From Mycolicibacterium grossiae (lineage in GTDB: Bacteria; Actinomycetota; Actinomycetes; Mycobacteriales; Mycobacteriaceae): a DNA stretch of 64,000 bases. The stretch covers positions 1,674,001 through 1,738,000 of the forward strand of contig NZ_CP043474.1 of assembly GCF_008329645.1 (NCBI RefSeq). Direction: 5' to 3'. The translations under genes and the position numbers were made by a program. The notes below the pieces were generated by a model. The model searched no databases and was not told where the DNA came from. It was given only the letters and a program-made list of their open reading frames with translations. The stretch's first letter is position 1, and each line of letters begins with the position of its first letter. Shown one piece after another: positions 31,063 through 40,821 of this stretch.

Positions 31063-31353
31063 CTACGGATCAATGTGGTGACGGGGCTCGTTGTACGGAA
31101 TGTTCGTGGGATCGACGGGATAGCACCGCATGCGGGTGTCCTGGTAGTCGCCGACGCCGGCAATGCCGTGCCCGAAGACGATGAGACAGCGGTCGAAGGT
31201 CCCGTCCGGGCGGACGGGCAGATCGCAGTACTGGTGCGTCGGTTGCGTTTCGCACCCCGCGCTCGCCGGGGCGGCGAACCCGAGGGCCGCTCCTGCGGCG
31301 GCCGTGGTGAGCGCCGCGGTGAGCAGCAGCCGCGCCGGCGTCGTGGACCTCAC
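31063..31353 (-). CDS. Small secreted CDGP-type protein
   Basis: 96 residues. Signal peptide RSTTPARLLLTAALTTAA ending APASA, then a short mature domain with Cys in GCETQPTHQYCDLP, FDRCLIVFG and MRCYPVDP, like the mycobacterial CDGP family of exported proteins of unknown role. Start GTG 31353; TAGACT lies 8 nt upstream, again near-leaderless. Follows the GT39-like gene by 62 bp on the same strand. Confidence 0.77.
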   Translation of the reverse strand: MRSTTPARLLLTAALTTAAAGAALGFAAPASAGCETQPTHQYCDLPVRPDGTFDRCLIVFGHGIAGVGDYQDTRMRCYPVDPTNIPYNEPRHHIDP

Positions 31354-31415
31354 GGTGGGAGAGTCTAGCCAGCGCTGCGACGCCCCGCCCGGGTGCCGGT
31401 GCGGTGCGGTCCGCG

Positions 31416-32987
31416 TCAGGACGGTCGCCGCGACTCGACGATCTGGGCGAAGTTGAACTGCCACCGCTCGACGATGCGGAAGCCCCAGGCGCGTGGGAGT
31501 TGGTACACCGGAACGCCCGCCAGTCGCGGCCCGGGCGCCAGGGCGGTGCCGCTCTCCCGCGCGGGCACCGCCGGGTCGCGCTGCGACACCGTCCACAGCA
31601 CGGTGCACCGGCGCACCCGGTCCGCGACCGTCCAGATGGGCACGAAGCCGTCCCACAGCCGGTCGGTCTCGGTGGCGAGGCGCCCGCGACCGGGATCGAC
31701 GAGGTCGCGGTAAGCGGACGGACGCGCCGCCAGCAGCGGCCGGATGGGTCCCGGTTTCCAGGACGTCGTGTTGTCGAGCAGCAGGCAGTCCCCGGGCCGG
31801 GCGTGCCGGACCACGACGTCGGCGATCTGGCTGTAGTCCATGCCCTCGGCCTTGTACGGACCGCGCTGGGAGACGACGTAGGTGGGTGCGGCCGCGGCGG
31901 CGAAGGCGAGCAGGACGCCGATGACGACCCACGGCCTGCGGGCGACGTGGGCGATGGCCATGCCGAGCAGCACCGCGATCGCCGGGGCGGTGAAGCACAG
32001 GTAGCGCGGGTAGTAGATCGGCGACGCGACGGCCGACCACACCAGCAGTGTCGCCGTGGGCACCACCAGCCAGGCGACGGCGATGACGGCCAGCTGCCGG
32101 TCGCCGATCGATATCCGGCTCCGCCGCGCGCACCACAGCAGGAAGGACGCCCCGAGTGCGGCGCCCGCGCCGATGGCGAATGGCGTACTGCCGTCGAAGT
32201 ACTGGTCGCGCAGGACGTCGACCACGGTGTGGCCGCCGAGGGGCGAGATCCACGCGATCTGACCCACCTGGGAGCGGGCGAGGTCGAGGAAACCGAGCAG
32301 CGCGCCGACGCCGAACGCGGCGGCCGCCAGCCACCGCAGCAGCACCGGCAGACGGCGGGACAGTGCGAGCACCGCGACGCCGTGGGCGGCGACGAGCAGG
32401 CCGAGGTAGACGTTCAGCAGTACCGCGACCGCGGCGCCCATGCCGTAGAGCGGCCACAGCCAAGTGCGACCGCGGCGCGCGGCGGCGACGAGCAGCACCG
32501 TCAGCCACACTGCGACGGCGGCGGTGAAGGCGTAGGACCGCGCCTCGACGGCGGCCCACGTCATCCGCGGCAGGATGGCGAACACCACCCCGGCGGTCAG
32601 TGCCGCCGCCCGTCCGGTGAACCGCCGGCACAGCCCCACCACGCCGGCCGCGGCGATCCCGACCGCCAGGCAACTGGGTGCGCGCAACCAGAACTCGGTG
32701 ACGGGGGCCAGCGTCAGCCAGCCGTGCATCAGCAGGTAGTAGAGGCCGTGCACGGCGTCGATGTGCTGCAGGAGTGGCAGGAGTTCGGGCAGCGGACGGG
32801 TCGCCGCCGACACCGTCGCCGCCTCGTCGAACCACAGCGACGGATGGCCGGCGCCCGCGGCGCCGACGCCGGCCGCGAGCGCGCCGATCAGCAGTGGGTC
32901 CGACCGACGCCCCCGGGCCGGCGCAGGGGCGGCGGGCGCGGCGTCGGTGCGGCAGACGGTGGCGGGGGCGGAGAGTGTGGCGTCCAT
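31416..32987 (-). CDS. GT39-like polyprenyl-phosphate-dependent glycosyltransferase
   Basis: 523 residues with ten or more membrane helices and a C-terminal exported domain. The acidic motif in the first external loop, HPSLWFDEAATVSA, is the catalytic DE site of GT-C/GT39 enzymes that take sugar from a polyprenyl-phosphate donor. Later blocks: AVEARSYAFTAAVAVWL and SPIYYPRYLCFTAPA (RYL... typical). Probably adds mannose or arabinose to an envelope glycan or protein; acceptor unknown. Start ATG 32987; the frame is open to 33083 (with MKEWS at about 33062), so an earlier start is possible. Confidence 0.8.
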   Translation of the reverse strand: MDATLSAPATVCRTDAAPAAPAPARGRRSDPLLIGALAAGVGAAGAGHPSLWFDEAATVSAATRPLPELLPLLQHIDAVHGLYYLLMHGWLTLAPVTEFWLRAPSCLAVGIAAAGVVGLCRRFTGRAAALTAGVVFAILPRMTWAAVEARSYAFTAAVAVWLTVLLVAAARRGRTWLWPLYGMGAAVAVLLNVYLGLLVAAHGVAVLALSRRLPVLLRWLAAAAFGVGALLGFLDLARSQVGQIAWISPLGGHTVVDVLRDQYFDGSTPFAIGAGAALGASFLLWCARRSRISIGDRQLAVIAVAWLVVPTATLLVWSAVASPIYYPRYLCFTAPAIAVLLGMAIAHVARRPWVVIGVLLAFAAAAAPTYVVSQRGPYKAEGMDYSQIADVVVRHARPGDCLLLDNTTSWKPGPIRPLLAARPSAYRDLVDPGRGRLATETDRLWDGFVPIWTVADRVRRCTVLWTVSQRDPAVPARESGTALAPGPRLAGVPVYQLPRAWGFRIVERWQFNFAQIVESRRPS

Positions 32988-33120
32988 GCGGGTTGAGGAC
33001 ACGACGCGGCACCACCCTTTCGACGGAGGGGCGCAGACGTTGCGGACGGACCACTCCTTCATACCCAGCGCGGAACGCTCCAAGCCCAGTTCAAACCTTT
33101 TGAGACAGTGCTAACAGAGT

Positions 33121-33136
33121 GCTTGCAATAGCAAGC
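33121..33136. promoter_or_regulatory. Short dyad upstream of the 33190 gene
   Basis: GCTTGC-N4-GCAAGC, perfect 6-bp arms, 54 bp before ATG 33190 and between two divergent genes. Could be an operator; no family assigned. Confidence 0.35.
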
Positions 33137-33189
33137 GCGAGCATCGACACTCGGTGACAAGGAGTTCGACCGATCGAAGGGAAGAGAAC

Positions 33190-33432
33190 ATGGCGAGCAA
33201 TGACAGCGGCCCGATCGCGGCGGTGCGTGCACTGGTCGACGGCGGCCTCGGCATCGTGAAGCAGGTGCTGGGCATCGTCTTCAACCGTCGTGACCTGCAG
33301 GAAGAGGGCAAGGCCCAGCAGGACAAGGCCGACGCCGAGAAGGACGTCGCGAAGAAGGAAGCCGCGGCGGAGAAGGCGCGTGCCGAGGCCAAGACCCAGG
33401 AGGCCCGCGAGCAGGCCGCGCGCAAGTCCTGA
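33190..33432 (+). CDS. CsbD/microaggregate-binding-like small stress protein
   Basis: 80 residues. N-terminal half DSGPIAAVRALVDGGLGIVKQVLG; C-terminal half is a continuous charged helix of Lys/Glu/Ala (KADAEKDVAKKEAAAEKARAE) likely to form a coiled coil. Resembles mycobacterial CsbD-like or microaggregate-binding proteins, which are abundant under stress. ATG 33190 follows AAGGGAAGAG. A strong terminator follows 16 bp after the stop, so it is monocistronic. Confidence 0.75.
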   Translation: MASNDSGPIAAVRALVDGGLGIVKQVLGIVFNRRDLQEEGKAQQDKADAEKDVAKKEAAAEKARAEAKTQEAREQAARKS

Positions 33433-33448
33433 TCGCCCAGCTCCACGC

Positions 33449-33480
33449 AGGCGCGTCCCGTCCTTCGGCGGGGCGCGCCT
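33449..33480 (+). terminator. Stem-loop terminator, 33190 gene
   Basis: 12-bp stem AGGCGCGTCCCG / CGGGGCGCGCCT (one G-T pair) with an 8-nt loop, between the ends of convergent genes; no T-run, as usual in mycobacteria. Confidence 0.65.
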
Positions 33481-33520
33481 CGTCGTATCGGACGGGTTTA
33501 GCTGCCGCCAACGCACGACG

Positions 33521-34102
33521 TCAGGAGCCGGCGACCTCGACCCCGGTCGGCGCCAGGACGCGTGCGGCCACGTCGAGCAGCGTGCGGTGCAGTTCGTCGT
33601 CGTCGACGTCGGCGAGATCGGGGTCGGCGGGTGCCTTGCACACCCCGGAGATGAACACCGAGAACGCGACCTTGTCGGCCAGGTCGCGGTCCGGGCCCTC
33701 GAGCAGTTCGCGCACCCGGTCCGCGACGGCCTTGAACTCCGGCTCGCCGTGCACCAGCTGGTCGATGGCGGGATCGCCGTAGAACAGGACCGCGAGCCGC
33801 CGGTACCGCACCACCATCTCGATCAGGCCACTCACCACCACCGCGCGCCGGCGCTCGGCGTCCGGCAGCGCCTCGGCGATCCTGATGACCCGCGCCATGT
33901 CGTCGATCGACGGGCGCAGCACCTCCAGGGCGATGTCCTCCTTGGACCGGAACTGGTAGTACACCGCCGCTTTCGTCACGCCGACGCGGTCGGCAATCAT
34001 CTGCAGTGACGTGCCGTGCACGCCGTGCTCGGCGAACAGTGCCAGCGCCGCGTCGAGGACCCGTGTCCGCGCCAAGCCGCGCGGTGCCACCGGTCTCGCC
34101 AT
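33521..34102 (-). CDS. TetR-family repressor of the adjacent mmpS/mmpL pair
   Basis: 193 residues. N-terminal HTH: RTRVLDAALALFAEHGVHGTS, VGVTKAAVYYQFRSKEDIA. Ligand domain with YRRLAVLFYGDPAIDQL. Start ATG 34102 has GGAGAGG eight nt upstream. Divergent from mmpS across 243 bp. In M. abscessus TetR proteins in this arrangement repress MmpS5/MmpL5-type pumps; the same role is inferred here. The MmpS5/L5 pair of M. tuberculosis uses the MarR protein Rv0678 instead, so this is a different control. Confidence 0.88.
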   Translation of the reverse strand: MARPVAPRGLARTRVLDAALALFAEHGVHGTSLQMIADRVGVTKAAVYYQFRSKEDIALEVLRPSIDDMARVIRIAEALPDAERRRAVVVSGLIEMVVRYRRLAVLFYGDPAIDQLVHGEPEFKAVADRVRELLEGPDRDLADKVAFSVFISGVCKAPADPDLADVDDDELHRTLLDVAARVLAPTGVEVAGS

Positions 34103-34345
34103 CTCGGACCCTCTCCTCGCCGAAGTGCGCGTCAACCGCTCGTCGATCACGAAAGGCTAACGCCGACCCGCGGCGCCGTCGTCGCGATCTCTGACATCCG
34201 TCCAATTGAAGTTAGCCGATCGGCTTGCTCCGGCACGACGCGTCGCTTAAGGTTCGCTCAGCTAAATGAATTTCGCGGGCCTCGCTGCCGGAACGCCGTC
34301 GTCGTCGCTCCGTACCCGAGGGCGACCGCGAGGCAAGGGGCATTG
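34103..34345. promoter_or_regulatory. Divergent control region tetR / mmpS
   Basis: Holds the palindrome AGCCGATCGGCT (34214-34225) and the inverted heptamers GGCTAAC (34155-34161) and GTTAGCC (34211-34217). These are candidate TetR operator parts; no gene is seen in the interval. Confidence 0.5.
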
Positions 34346-34780
34346 GTGGTCGGGATCATCAAGCGGGCCTGGATACCGCTACTCATCGTCGTCGTGGTCG
34401 CGCTCGCCGTCACCGTGGTGTACCGCATGCACGGCTTCTTCGGGTCCAACAACGAAATCACCCGGCCGGGAGCCGGATTGGCGCAGGACGCCGAGCCGTT
34501 CAACCCCAAGGTCGTCACCTACGAGATCACCGGCGTGTCCGGTGCGGTGGCCACCATCAACTACCTCGACCTCGACGCCAGCCCGCAGCGGGTCGACGAT
34601 GCGTCGCTGCCGTGGTCCATCACGCTGCGCACCACCAAGCCGTCGGCCAGCGCGACGATCATCGCCCAGAGCGACGGCGGCAGCATCACCTGCCGCGTGC
34701 TGGTCGACAACGGGGTCCGCGACGAGCAGACGGCCACCGGCATCAACGCCCAGACCTCATGCCTGGTGAAGTCCCTGTGA
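34346..34780 (+). CDS. MmpS-type MmpL accessory protein
   Basis: 144 residues, usual MmpS length. One N-terminal membrane helix ([20 protein letters not shown]) and an exported beta-rich domain with [19 protein letters not shown] and a Cys pair ([10 protein letters not shown] ... TSCLVKSL). It works with the MmpL encoded next. Start GTG 34346 has AAGGGG five nt upstream; TTG 34343 is too close to that site. Overlaps the mmpL start (GTGA). Confidence 0.9.
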   Translation: MVGIIKRAWIPLLIVVVVALAVTVVYRMHGFFGSNNEITRPGAGLAQDAEPFNPKVVTYEITGVSGAVATINYLDLDASPQRVDDASLPWSITLRTTKPSASATIIAQSDGGSITCRVLVDNGVRDEQTATGINAQTSCLVKSL

Positions 34781-37653
34781 CCGCGCCCGACACCACGCCG
34801 CTGGCCACTCCAAAGCCCCGCCGCGCCCGGGTGCCGCGCTTCCTGCGGCTGTTCTGCGTGCCGGTCCTGCTGGGCTGGCTGGCGCTGACCGCCATCGTCA
34901 ACGTCGTCGTGCCGCAGCTGGAGACCGTGGGCGCCGCCAACTCGACGTCGCTGACGCCGAACGATGCGCCGTCGCTGCAGGCCACCAAGCTCGTCGGCGA
35001 ACTCTTTCAGGAGTACGACTCGAACAGCTCGGCCATGATCGTGCTGGAGAGCGATACGCCGCTGGGGGATGAGGCGCACCGCTACTACGACGGATTGATC
35101 GCCGCGCTGGAGAAGGACAAGACCCACATCCAGCACATCCAGGACCTGTGGGGTGACCCGCTCACCTCGTCGGGATCGCAGAGTGCGGACAACCTCTCGG
35201 CGTACGTGCAGCTCTACATCGCGGGCAACCAGGGCGAGACGCTGGCCAACGACTCGGTGGAAGCGGTGCGCGACATCGTCGCCGACAATCCGCCGCCGCC
35301 CGGACTGCGGGTGTTCGTCACGGGGTCCGGCCCGCTGAACAACGACCAGCAGCACGCCGGCGACAAGAGCCTGCAGTTGGTGACGGCGCTGACCTTCGTC
35401 GTCATCGTCACGATGCTGCTGCTGGTCTACCGGTCCATCGTGACCGTGCTGTTGGTGTTGCTGACCGTCGTGCTCGAATTGGCGGTGGCGCGCGGCGTCG
35501 TCGCGTTCCTCGGCTATCACCACATCATCGAGCTGTCGACGTTCGCGGTGAATCTCCTGACCCTGCTGGCGATCGCGGCGGCCACCGACTACGCCATCTT
35601 CCTGGTCGGCCGCTATCACGAAGCGCGCAATGACGGCGACGACCGCGAAAACGCCTTTTACGTCATGTATCACGGCACCGGGCACGTCATCCTGGGCTCC
35701 GGCCTGACGATCGCCGGCGCGACGCTGTGTCTGCACTTCACGCGTCTGCCGTACTTCCAGACCCTCGGCATCCCCCTGGCCATCGGCATGTTCGTGGTCA
35801 CCATGGCGGCGCTGACGCTGGCGCCGGCGCTGATGACCGTGGCATCCCGGTTCGGCCGGCTGGAACCCAAGCGGGCCACCCAGACCCGGGGCTGGCGGCG
35901 CATCGGCACGGCCGTCGTGCGGTGGCCCGGCCCCATCCTGCTGGCGTCGATCGCGGTGACCCTGGTCGGATTGCTCGCACTGCCGTCGTACACCACGAGT
36001 TACGACGACAAGAAGTACCTGCCGGCCGACGTCGAGGCGAACATCGGTTACAACGTTGCGGCCAAGCACTTTCCGCAGGCGCGGCTGAACCCCGAAGTGC
36101 TGATGCTGGTGTCCGACCACGATCTGCGCAACTCGACGGACATGCTGATCGTCGACCGGGTCGCCAAGGACGTCTTCCACATCCCCGGCATCGCCAGGGT
36201 GCAGACGATCACCCGCCCGTTGGGCACGCCGATCGAAGGCTCGTCGATTCCCTACATCGTGGGGCAGCAGGGTGTGAACCAGAAGCTGACCCAGTCCTAT
36301 GCGGAGGCCCGCACGGCCGATCTGCTCACGCAGGCGGCCGACATCTCCCGGCAGGTCGACGTCCTCAAGCAGCAGCTGAACCTGCAGCAACAGAGCGCCG
36401 CCGCCCAGCAGGAGCAGACCGACCTGTTGAAGCAGACGGTCACGGTGACCAACGACCTGCGGGACAAGATCGCCAACTTCGACGACTTCTTCCGGCCCAT
36501 CCGCAACTACTTCTACTTCGAGCCGCACTGCTACGACATCCCCGTCTGCTGGACGCTGCGCTCGCTGTTCGACGCGATCGACGGCATCTCCGAACTGTCC
36601 GACCTGCTGGGGCAGACGACGGCGAGCCTGGACAAGATCAACAACCTGCAGCCCAAGCTGCTCGCGCTGATCCCGCCGCAGATCGCCAGCCAGGAACGCA
36701 ACCGCGACCAGATCATGACGAACTACGCGACGCAGAAGGACCAGCAGGACCTGCAGGACCGACAGCAGTCGGATCCCAACGCAATCGGCCGGGCCTTCAA
36801 CGAGTCCAAGATCGACGACTCGTTCTATCTACCGCCGGAGGTCTTCGACAATCCGGACTTCAAGCGGGGCCTCAAGCAGTTCGTCTCGCCGGACGGCAAG
36901 GCGGTCCGGTTCATCATCTCCCACCAGGGGGATCCCGCGACGCCCGAGGGCATCTCGCACATCGATCAGATCAAGAACGCCGCGTTCGAGGCCATCAAGG
37001 GCACGCCGCTGGAGACCTCGAAGATCTACCTCGGCGGGACGGCGGCGACGTACAAGGACATGCGCGACGGGTCGAACTACGACCTCATCATCGCGGCGGT
37101 CTCGGCGATCTGCCTGATCTTCATCATCATGCTGATCATCACACGCGCCGTGATCGCCTCCCTGGTGATCGTCGGGACGGTGGTGCTGTCCCTGGCGGCG
37201 TCGTTCGGGCTCGCAGTCCTGTTGTGGCAGCACATCATCGGGATCGAGCTGCACTGGCTCGTCCTCGCCATGTCGGTGATCATCCTGCTGGCCGTCGGTT
37301 CGGACTACAACCTGCTGCTGGTGTCCCGGTTCAAGGAGGAACGCGACGCCGGCTTGAACACCGGCATCATCCGGGCCATCGCGGGCAGCGGCAGTGTCGT
37401 CACCTCGGCCGGCCTGGTGTTCGCGTTCACGATGATGTCCTTCGCCATCAGTGATCTGAAGGTCATGGCACAGGTGGGCACCACGATCGGCCTCGGCCTG
37501 CTGGTCGACACCCTCGTGATCCGGTCCTTCATGACCCCGTCGATCGCGGCGCTGATGGGCAAGTGGTTCTGGTGGCCGCAGGTCGTCCGCAGTCGACCCC
37601 TGCGCAGGCCGCGTCCGGCGGTGCTGACGGGCGGCGGCCCGAGCGAAGGCTAG
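34777..37653 (+). CDS. MmpL4/5-type RND transporter
   Basis: 958 residues (MmpL5 of M. tuberculosis 964). N-terminal [18 protein letters not shown] and VVPQLETVG are close to MmpL4/MmpL5, which export siderophores and, when over-produced, lipophilic drugs. Helix-bundle motifs [14 protein letters not shown] and [12 protein letters not shown]. Between them is a Gln-rich coiled coil (residues about 500-560, [14 protein letters not shown]) followed by CYDIPVCW, the periplasmic hairpin proposed to reach the outer membrane. GTG 34777 overlaps the mmpS stop; ATG 34759 is an alternative. Substrate inferred only by family; no siderophore genes are in the window. Confidence 0.91.
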   Translation: MTAPDTTPLATPKPRRARVPRFLRLFCVPVLLGWLALTAIVNVVVPQLETVGAANSTSLTPNDAPSLQATKLVGELFQEYDSNSSAMIVLESDTPLGDEAHRYYDGLIAALEKDKTHIQHIQDLWGDPLTSSGSQSADNLSAYVQLYIAGNQGETLANDSVEAVRDIVADNPPPPGLRVFVTGSGPLNNDQQHAGDKSLQLVTALTFVVIVTMLLLVYRSIVTVLLVLLTVVLELAVARGVVAFLGYHHIIELSTFAVNLLTLLAIAAATDYAIFLVGRYHEARNDGDDRENAFYVMYHGTGHVILGSGLTIAGATLCLHFTRLPYFQTLGIPLAIGMFVVTMAALTLAPALMTVASRFGRLEPKRATQTRGWRRIGTAVVRWPGPILLASIAVTLVGLLALPSYTTSYDDKKYLPADVEANIGYNVAAKHFPQARLNPEVLMLVSDHDLRNSTDMLIVDRVAKDVFHIPGIARVQTITRPLGTPIEGSSIPYIVGQQGVNQKLTQSYAEARTADLLTQAADISRQVDVLKQQLNLQQQSAAAQQEQTDLLKQTVTVTNDLRDKIANFDDFFRPIRNYFYFEPHCYDIPVCWTLRSLFDAIDGISELSDLLGQTTASLDKINNLQPKLLALIPPQIASQERNRDQIMTNYATQKDQQDLQDRQQSDPNAIGRAFNESKIDDSFYLPPEVFDNPDFKRGLKQFVSPDGKAVRFIISHQGDPATPEGISHIDQIKNAAFEAIKGTPLETSKIYLGGTAATYKDMRDGSNYDLIIAAVSAICLIFIIMLIITRAVIASLVIVGTVVLSLAASFGLAVLLWQHIIGIELHWLVLAMSVIILLAVGSDYNLLLVSRFKEERDAGLNTGIIRAIAGSGSVVTSAGLVFAFTMMSFAISDLKVMAQVGTTIGLGLLVDTLVIRSFMTPSIAALMGKWFWWPQVVRSRPLRRPRPAVLTGGGPSEG

Positions 37654-37831
37654 CCCGGCGTGAGGCGGTCTTCGCTTCCGGGCCCGCCAACCGTGACCGA
37701 CGTCGCGTCCGGTCCGGTGTGCGCAGGTCCGCGCGGCGTCGCGCTACGACCGCGCGGCCGAACCAGTCCATTTCGCGAAGGTGCGGCCGCGCGCCGTCGC
37801 CGCACGCGCGGGAACCCCGGCAACGGCCGGT

Positions 37832-37837
37832 TAGATT
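37832..37837 (+). promoter_or_regulatory. -10 box, leaderless phosphatase gene
   Basis: TAGATT seven nt before ATG 37845. A GGAACC sequence lies 15 bp upstream, an ECF-like -35 at short spacing. The rest of 37654-37831 shows no gene. Confidence 0.5.
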
Positions 37838-37844
37838 CACGTGT

Positions 37845-40412
37845 ATGGACGGCGACCCGGGGCAATCAGGGTCCGTGGCCCCCGCTCGTCGAGATCTCGT
37901 CGATCGGATGCACGCGCAGCTCGACGAGTTGGTTGCGGCGCGCGATCAGATGGAACAACTCGTCCAACTCATCGTCGAGATCAGCTCGGACCTCGACTTC
38001 GACGTGACGCTGCGCCGCATCGTCGATGCGGCGGTCGAGCTGACCGGTGCCCGGTTCGCCGCGCTGGGCATCCGCGGCTCCGACGGTGGCTTCGCCTCGT
38101 TCGTGCGCAGCGGCCTGAGCGACGAGTTGGCCCACGGCCTGGGAGCGCTGGTCGGTACCGGGGGCTCGCGGATCGACGACGCCGTCACCGATCCGCGGTT
38201 CGCCGGGCTCGTACAGCCGGACCCGCCGCTGCGGGCGGTGCTCGCGGTGCCGATCTCCGTGCGGGCGGCCGACTTCGGGACGCTCTACCTCGCCGACGAC
38301 CGCGCCGGGCACGTGTTCTCCGACATCCAGGTCAGCGCCGTCCGCGCCCTGGCGACGGCCGCAGCAGCTGCCATCGACAACGCGCGGCTCTTCGAGCGCG
38401 AGCGCGAGTCCGCGCGCTGGACCAAGGCCAGCCGCGAGATCACCAGTGCGCTGCTGTCCGGGGATCCCCGCACCGGGCCGCTGCAGTTGATCGTCAACCG
38501 GGCCCTGGACCTGGCCGACGCCGAACAGGCGATCCTCCTCGTTCCGCGCGAGCCGGACCTGCCCGCCGACCAGGTCGACTCGCTGGTGGTCGCGGCGACG
38601 GCCGGGCGCTACTCGCAGGAGGTCATCGGTCGGCAGGTGCCGATGGACGGCTCGACCACCGGCGGGGTGGCCCGCCGCGGCCTGCCCCTCATCACCGGCG
38701 CCTTCCAGTATCCGATCGAGGGTTTCACCGACGTCGGCGAGCGCTCCGCGATCGTGATGCCGCTGATCTCCGACGACGTCGTGCTCGGCGTCATCGCCGT
38801 CGCCCGCGCCCCGCAGCAGCCGCCGTTCGGCAACGACTACCTGGATCTGGTCAGCGACTTCGCCAGCCACGCCGCGATCGCCCTGGCGTTGGCGGCGGGT
38901 CGCGAACACGCGCTCAACCAGGAACTCGCGCTCGCCGACACGGTGGACGACGCGATCCACGCCGCGGCCGAGGAACTTCGACGGCTGTGGCGGGCACGCC
39001 GCGTCCTGGCCGTCACGTTTCCCCGGCTGGACGGGACGCCGCGCACCGCACTGCGCCAGCCGCAGCTGGTCGCGGTGGGGGAGTCGGTGCAGTGGACCGA
39101 CCTGCCGCCCGACACGCAGCTCATGCTGGCGGCACTGCGCGACGGCGACCTGCTGACGCCCAGTACGGCACCCGGGCGCGCGGCCATCGCCCTGCAGCAC
39201 CCCATCGGTGTCCTCGTGGTGTGGATCGACCTCACGGCACAGCGCACGTTCACGCTCGAGGACCAGACGCTGCTCACGGTGCTCGCCGGCCGGCTCGGAC
39301 AGGGTCTGCAGCGCGTGCACCAGGTCGATCAGCAGCGGGACACCGCGCTGGCGTTGCAGCACGCGATCCTCGGGCCCGCCGACCTGCCGCGCGGCTTCGC
39401 CGCCTGCTACCAGGCTGCGAGCCCGCCGCTGCAGGTGGGTGGCGACTGGTACGACATCGTCGACCTCGACGACGGGCGCATCGCGCTCGTCGTCGGCGAC
39501 TGCGTCGGGCACGGGCTGGCGGCGGCCACCGTGATGGGCCAGGTGCGCAGCGCGTGCCGCGCACTGCTGTTCGACCACCCCGATCCCGCTGCGGTCCTCG
39601 CCGGGCTGGACCGCTTCGCCGCGCGCCTGCCCGGCGCGCGCTGCACGAGCGCGGTGTGCGTGGTGCTCGATCCGGACACCGGCGAGCTGGTGTACAGCAG
39701 CGCCGGTCATCCGCCGCCCATCCTCGTCCACGCCGACGGCACCACCGCGCTGCTGGACGACGGCCTGTCGATGGTGCTGGGCATCCGGCCGGACCGGCCG
39801 CGTCCCGAGGCCCGGCTGACGATGCCCCCGGGAGCGACGCTGGTGCTCTACACCGACGGGCTCGTCGAACGGCGGCGCGTCCTGCTCGACGACGGCATCG
39901 CGAAGGTGACCGACCTGGTGTGCCGGTACCGTGCCGAGTCGGTCGACGAGCTGGTCAACCGCACCATGGCCGGGTTGGAGCCCGGTGGGGGCTACCAGGA
40001 CGACGTGGTGCTGCTGCTCTACCGGCAGCCCGCGCCGCTGGACCTGAGCTTCCCGCCCGATGCGGACCACCTGGCACCGGCGCGCGTCGCGCTGCGCGAG
40101 TGGTTGGGCGACCTGCAGCTCGATCCCGAGCAGACCATGCGCGTCCTGATCGCGGTGGGGGAGGCCGTGGCCAACGCCATCGAGCACGGCCACCGCGAAC
40201 ATCCCGACGGCACCATCACCCTGCACGCCTCGGCCGTGAACCACGAGGTGCGGGTGCGGATCACCGACACCGGGTCGTGGAAGACGCCGCAGCCGGAGAT
40301 CAACGCGCACCGCGGCCGCGGCACGGCCTTCATGCGCGCCTTCATGCACGACGTCGCCATCGAGACCGACGCGTCCGGAACGACCGTCCATCTGACCGCG
40401 AGGATCGCCTGA
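37845..40412 (+). CDS. GAF-SpoIIE phosphatase-HATPase fusion (partner-switching regulator)
   Basis: 855 residues, cytosolic. GAF domains about 48-185 and 205-350, a weaker GAF-like segment about 365-490, PP2C/SpoIIE phosphatase about 510-715 (GGDWYDIVDLDDG, VGDCVGHGLAAA, YTDGLVERR, GGYQDDVVLLL), and a C-terminal Ser kinase-like HATPase (GEAVANAIEHGHRE, ITDTGSW, RGRGTAFM). Such proteins join the phosphatase and kinase arms that act on a STAS antagonist, as in Rv1364c. The STAS gene follows with a 1-nt overlap. Leaderless start ATG 37845. Input signal of the GAF domains is unknown. Confidence 0.92.
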   Translation: MDGDPGQSGSVAPARRDLVDRMHAQLDELVAARDQMEQLVQLIVEISSDLDFDVTLRRIVDAAVELTGARFAALGIRGSDGGFASFVRSGLSDELAHGLGALVGTGGSRIDDAVTDPRFAGLVQPDPPLRAVLAVPISVRAADFGTLYLADDRAGHVFSDIQVSAVRALATAAAAAIDNARLFERERESARWTKASREITSALLSGDPRTGPLQLIVNRALDLADAEQAILLVPREPDLPADQVDSLVVAATAGRYSQEVIGRQVPMDGSTTGGVARRGLPLITGAFQYPIEGFTDVGERSAIVMPLISDDVVLGVIAVARAPQQPPFGNDYLDLVSDFASHAAIALALAAGREHALNQELALADTVDDAIHAAAEELRRLWRARRVLAVTFPRLDGTPRTALRQPQLVAVGESVQWTDLPPDTQLMLAALRDGDLLTPSTAPGRAAIALQHPIGVLVVWIDLTAQRTFTLEDQTLLTVLAGRLGQGLQRVHQVDQQRDTALALQHAILGPADLPRGFAACYQAASPPLQVGGDWYDIVDLDDGRIALVVGDCVGHGLAAATVMGQVRSACRALLFDHPDPAAVLAGLDRFAARLPGARCTSAVCVVLDPDTGELVYSSAGHPPPILVHADGTTALLDDGLSMVLGIRPDRPRPEARLTMPPGATLVLYTDGLVERRRVLLDDGIAKVTDLVCRYRAESVDELVNRTMAGLEPGGGYQDDVVLLLYRQPAPLDLSFPPDADHLAPARVALREWLGDLQLDPEQTMRVLIAVGEAVANAIEHGHREHPDGTITLHASAVNHEVRVRITDTGSWKTPQPEINAHRGRGTAFMRAFMHDVAIETDASGTTVHLTARIA

Positions 40413-40732
40413 TGCCCACGTTGCTCACCCTGGGAACCGCACACCGGCCGGACGGCACCGTGGTGCTGACGGCGGTGGGGGAGATCGATCTCAGCAACGT
40501 CGACGACTTCGACCACGCGCTGGTCGAGGTGCGCGAGACCGCACCCGGGGAGGCGCTGACGGTCGACCTGAGCGCCGTCGAGTACCTCGACAGTGCGGCC
40601 ATTCACGTGCTTGTGGAAAGGGGGCAGGACGTGCACCTGATCGCCCATCCGCTGCTGATGCCCACCCTCGCGCTCAGCGGCCTCACGGAGGTGATGAGCG
40701 TCGAGGCGGCGCCGGGCGACGCCTCGACGTGA
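40412..40732 (+). CDS. STAS anti-anti-sigma factor
   Basis: 106 residues, one STAS domain: VVLTAVGEIDLSNVDDF and the phosphorylation-site motif EYLDSAAIHVL, Ser in DSAAI. When unphosphorylated it should bind an anti-sigma kinase and free a sigma factor. Start TGATG overlap with the phosphatase-kinase gene implies matched production. The C-terminus ends EAAPGDAST. Partner sigma and anti-sigma are not in the window except the HATPase at 48945. Confidence 0.9.
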   Translation: MPTLLTLGTAHRPDGTVVLTAVGEIDLSNVDDFDHALVEVRETAPGEALTVDLSAVEYLDSAAIHVLVERGQDVHLIAHPLLMPTLALSGLTEVMSVEAAPGDAST

Positions 40733-40743
40733 GCAGCGAGGGT

Positions 40744-40769
40744 GTTTCACGACGCGACGAAGTGGCTAT
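40744..40769 (+). promoter_or_regulatory. SigF-like promoter, secreted protein gene
   Basis: GTTT (40744-40747), 16-nt spacer, GGCTAT (40764-40769), one change from the mycobacterial SigF pattern GTTT-N15-17-GGGTAT. It lies 53 nt before ATG 40822. Confidence 0.4.
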
Positions 40770-40821
40770 CTATCGAGGCGTCCGAATCGAATTGGTCAGA
40801 ACCGAGAAGGAGTTCTTGACG

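Noticed and set aside
33121..33136. Possible CIRCE or HAIR heat-shock element at the GCTTGC dyad
   Set aside because: Arms and spacer do not match TTAGCACTC-N9-GAGTGCTAA or CTTGAGT-N7-ACTCAAG; kept only as an unassigned dyad.
37866..40391. 841-codon minus frame opposite the GAF-PP2C-HATPase gene
   Set aside because: Same cause; the plus strand encodes recognisable phosphatase and kinase motifs across the region.
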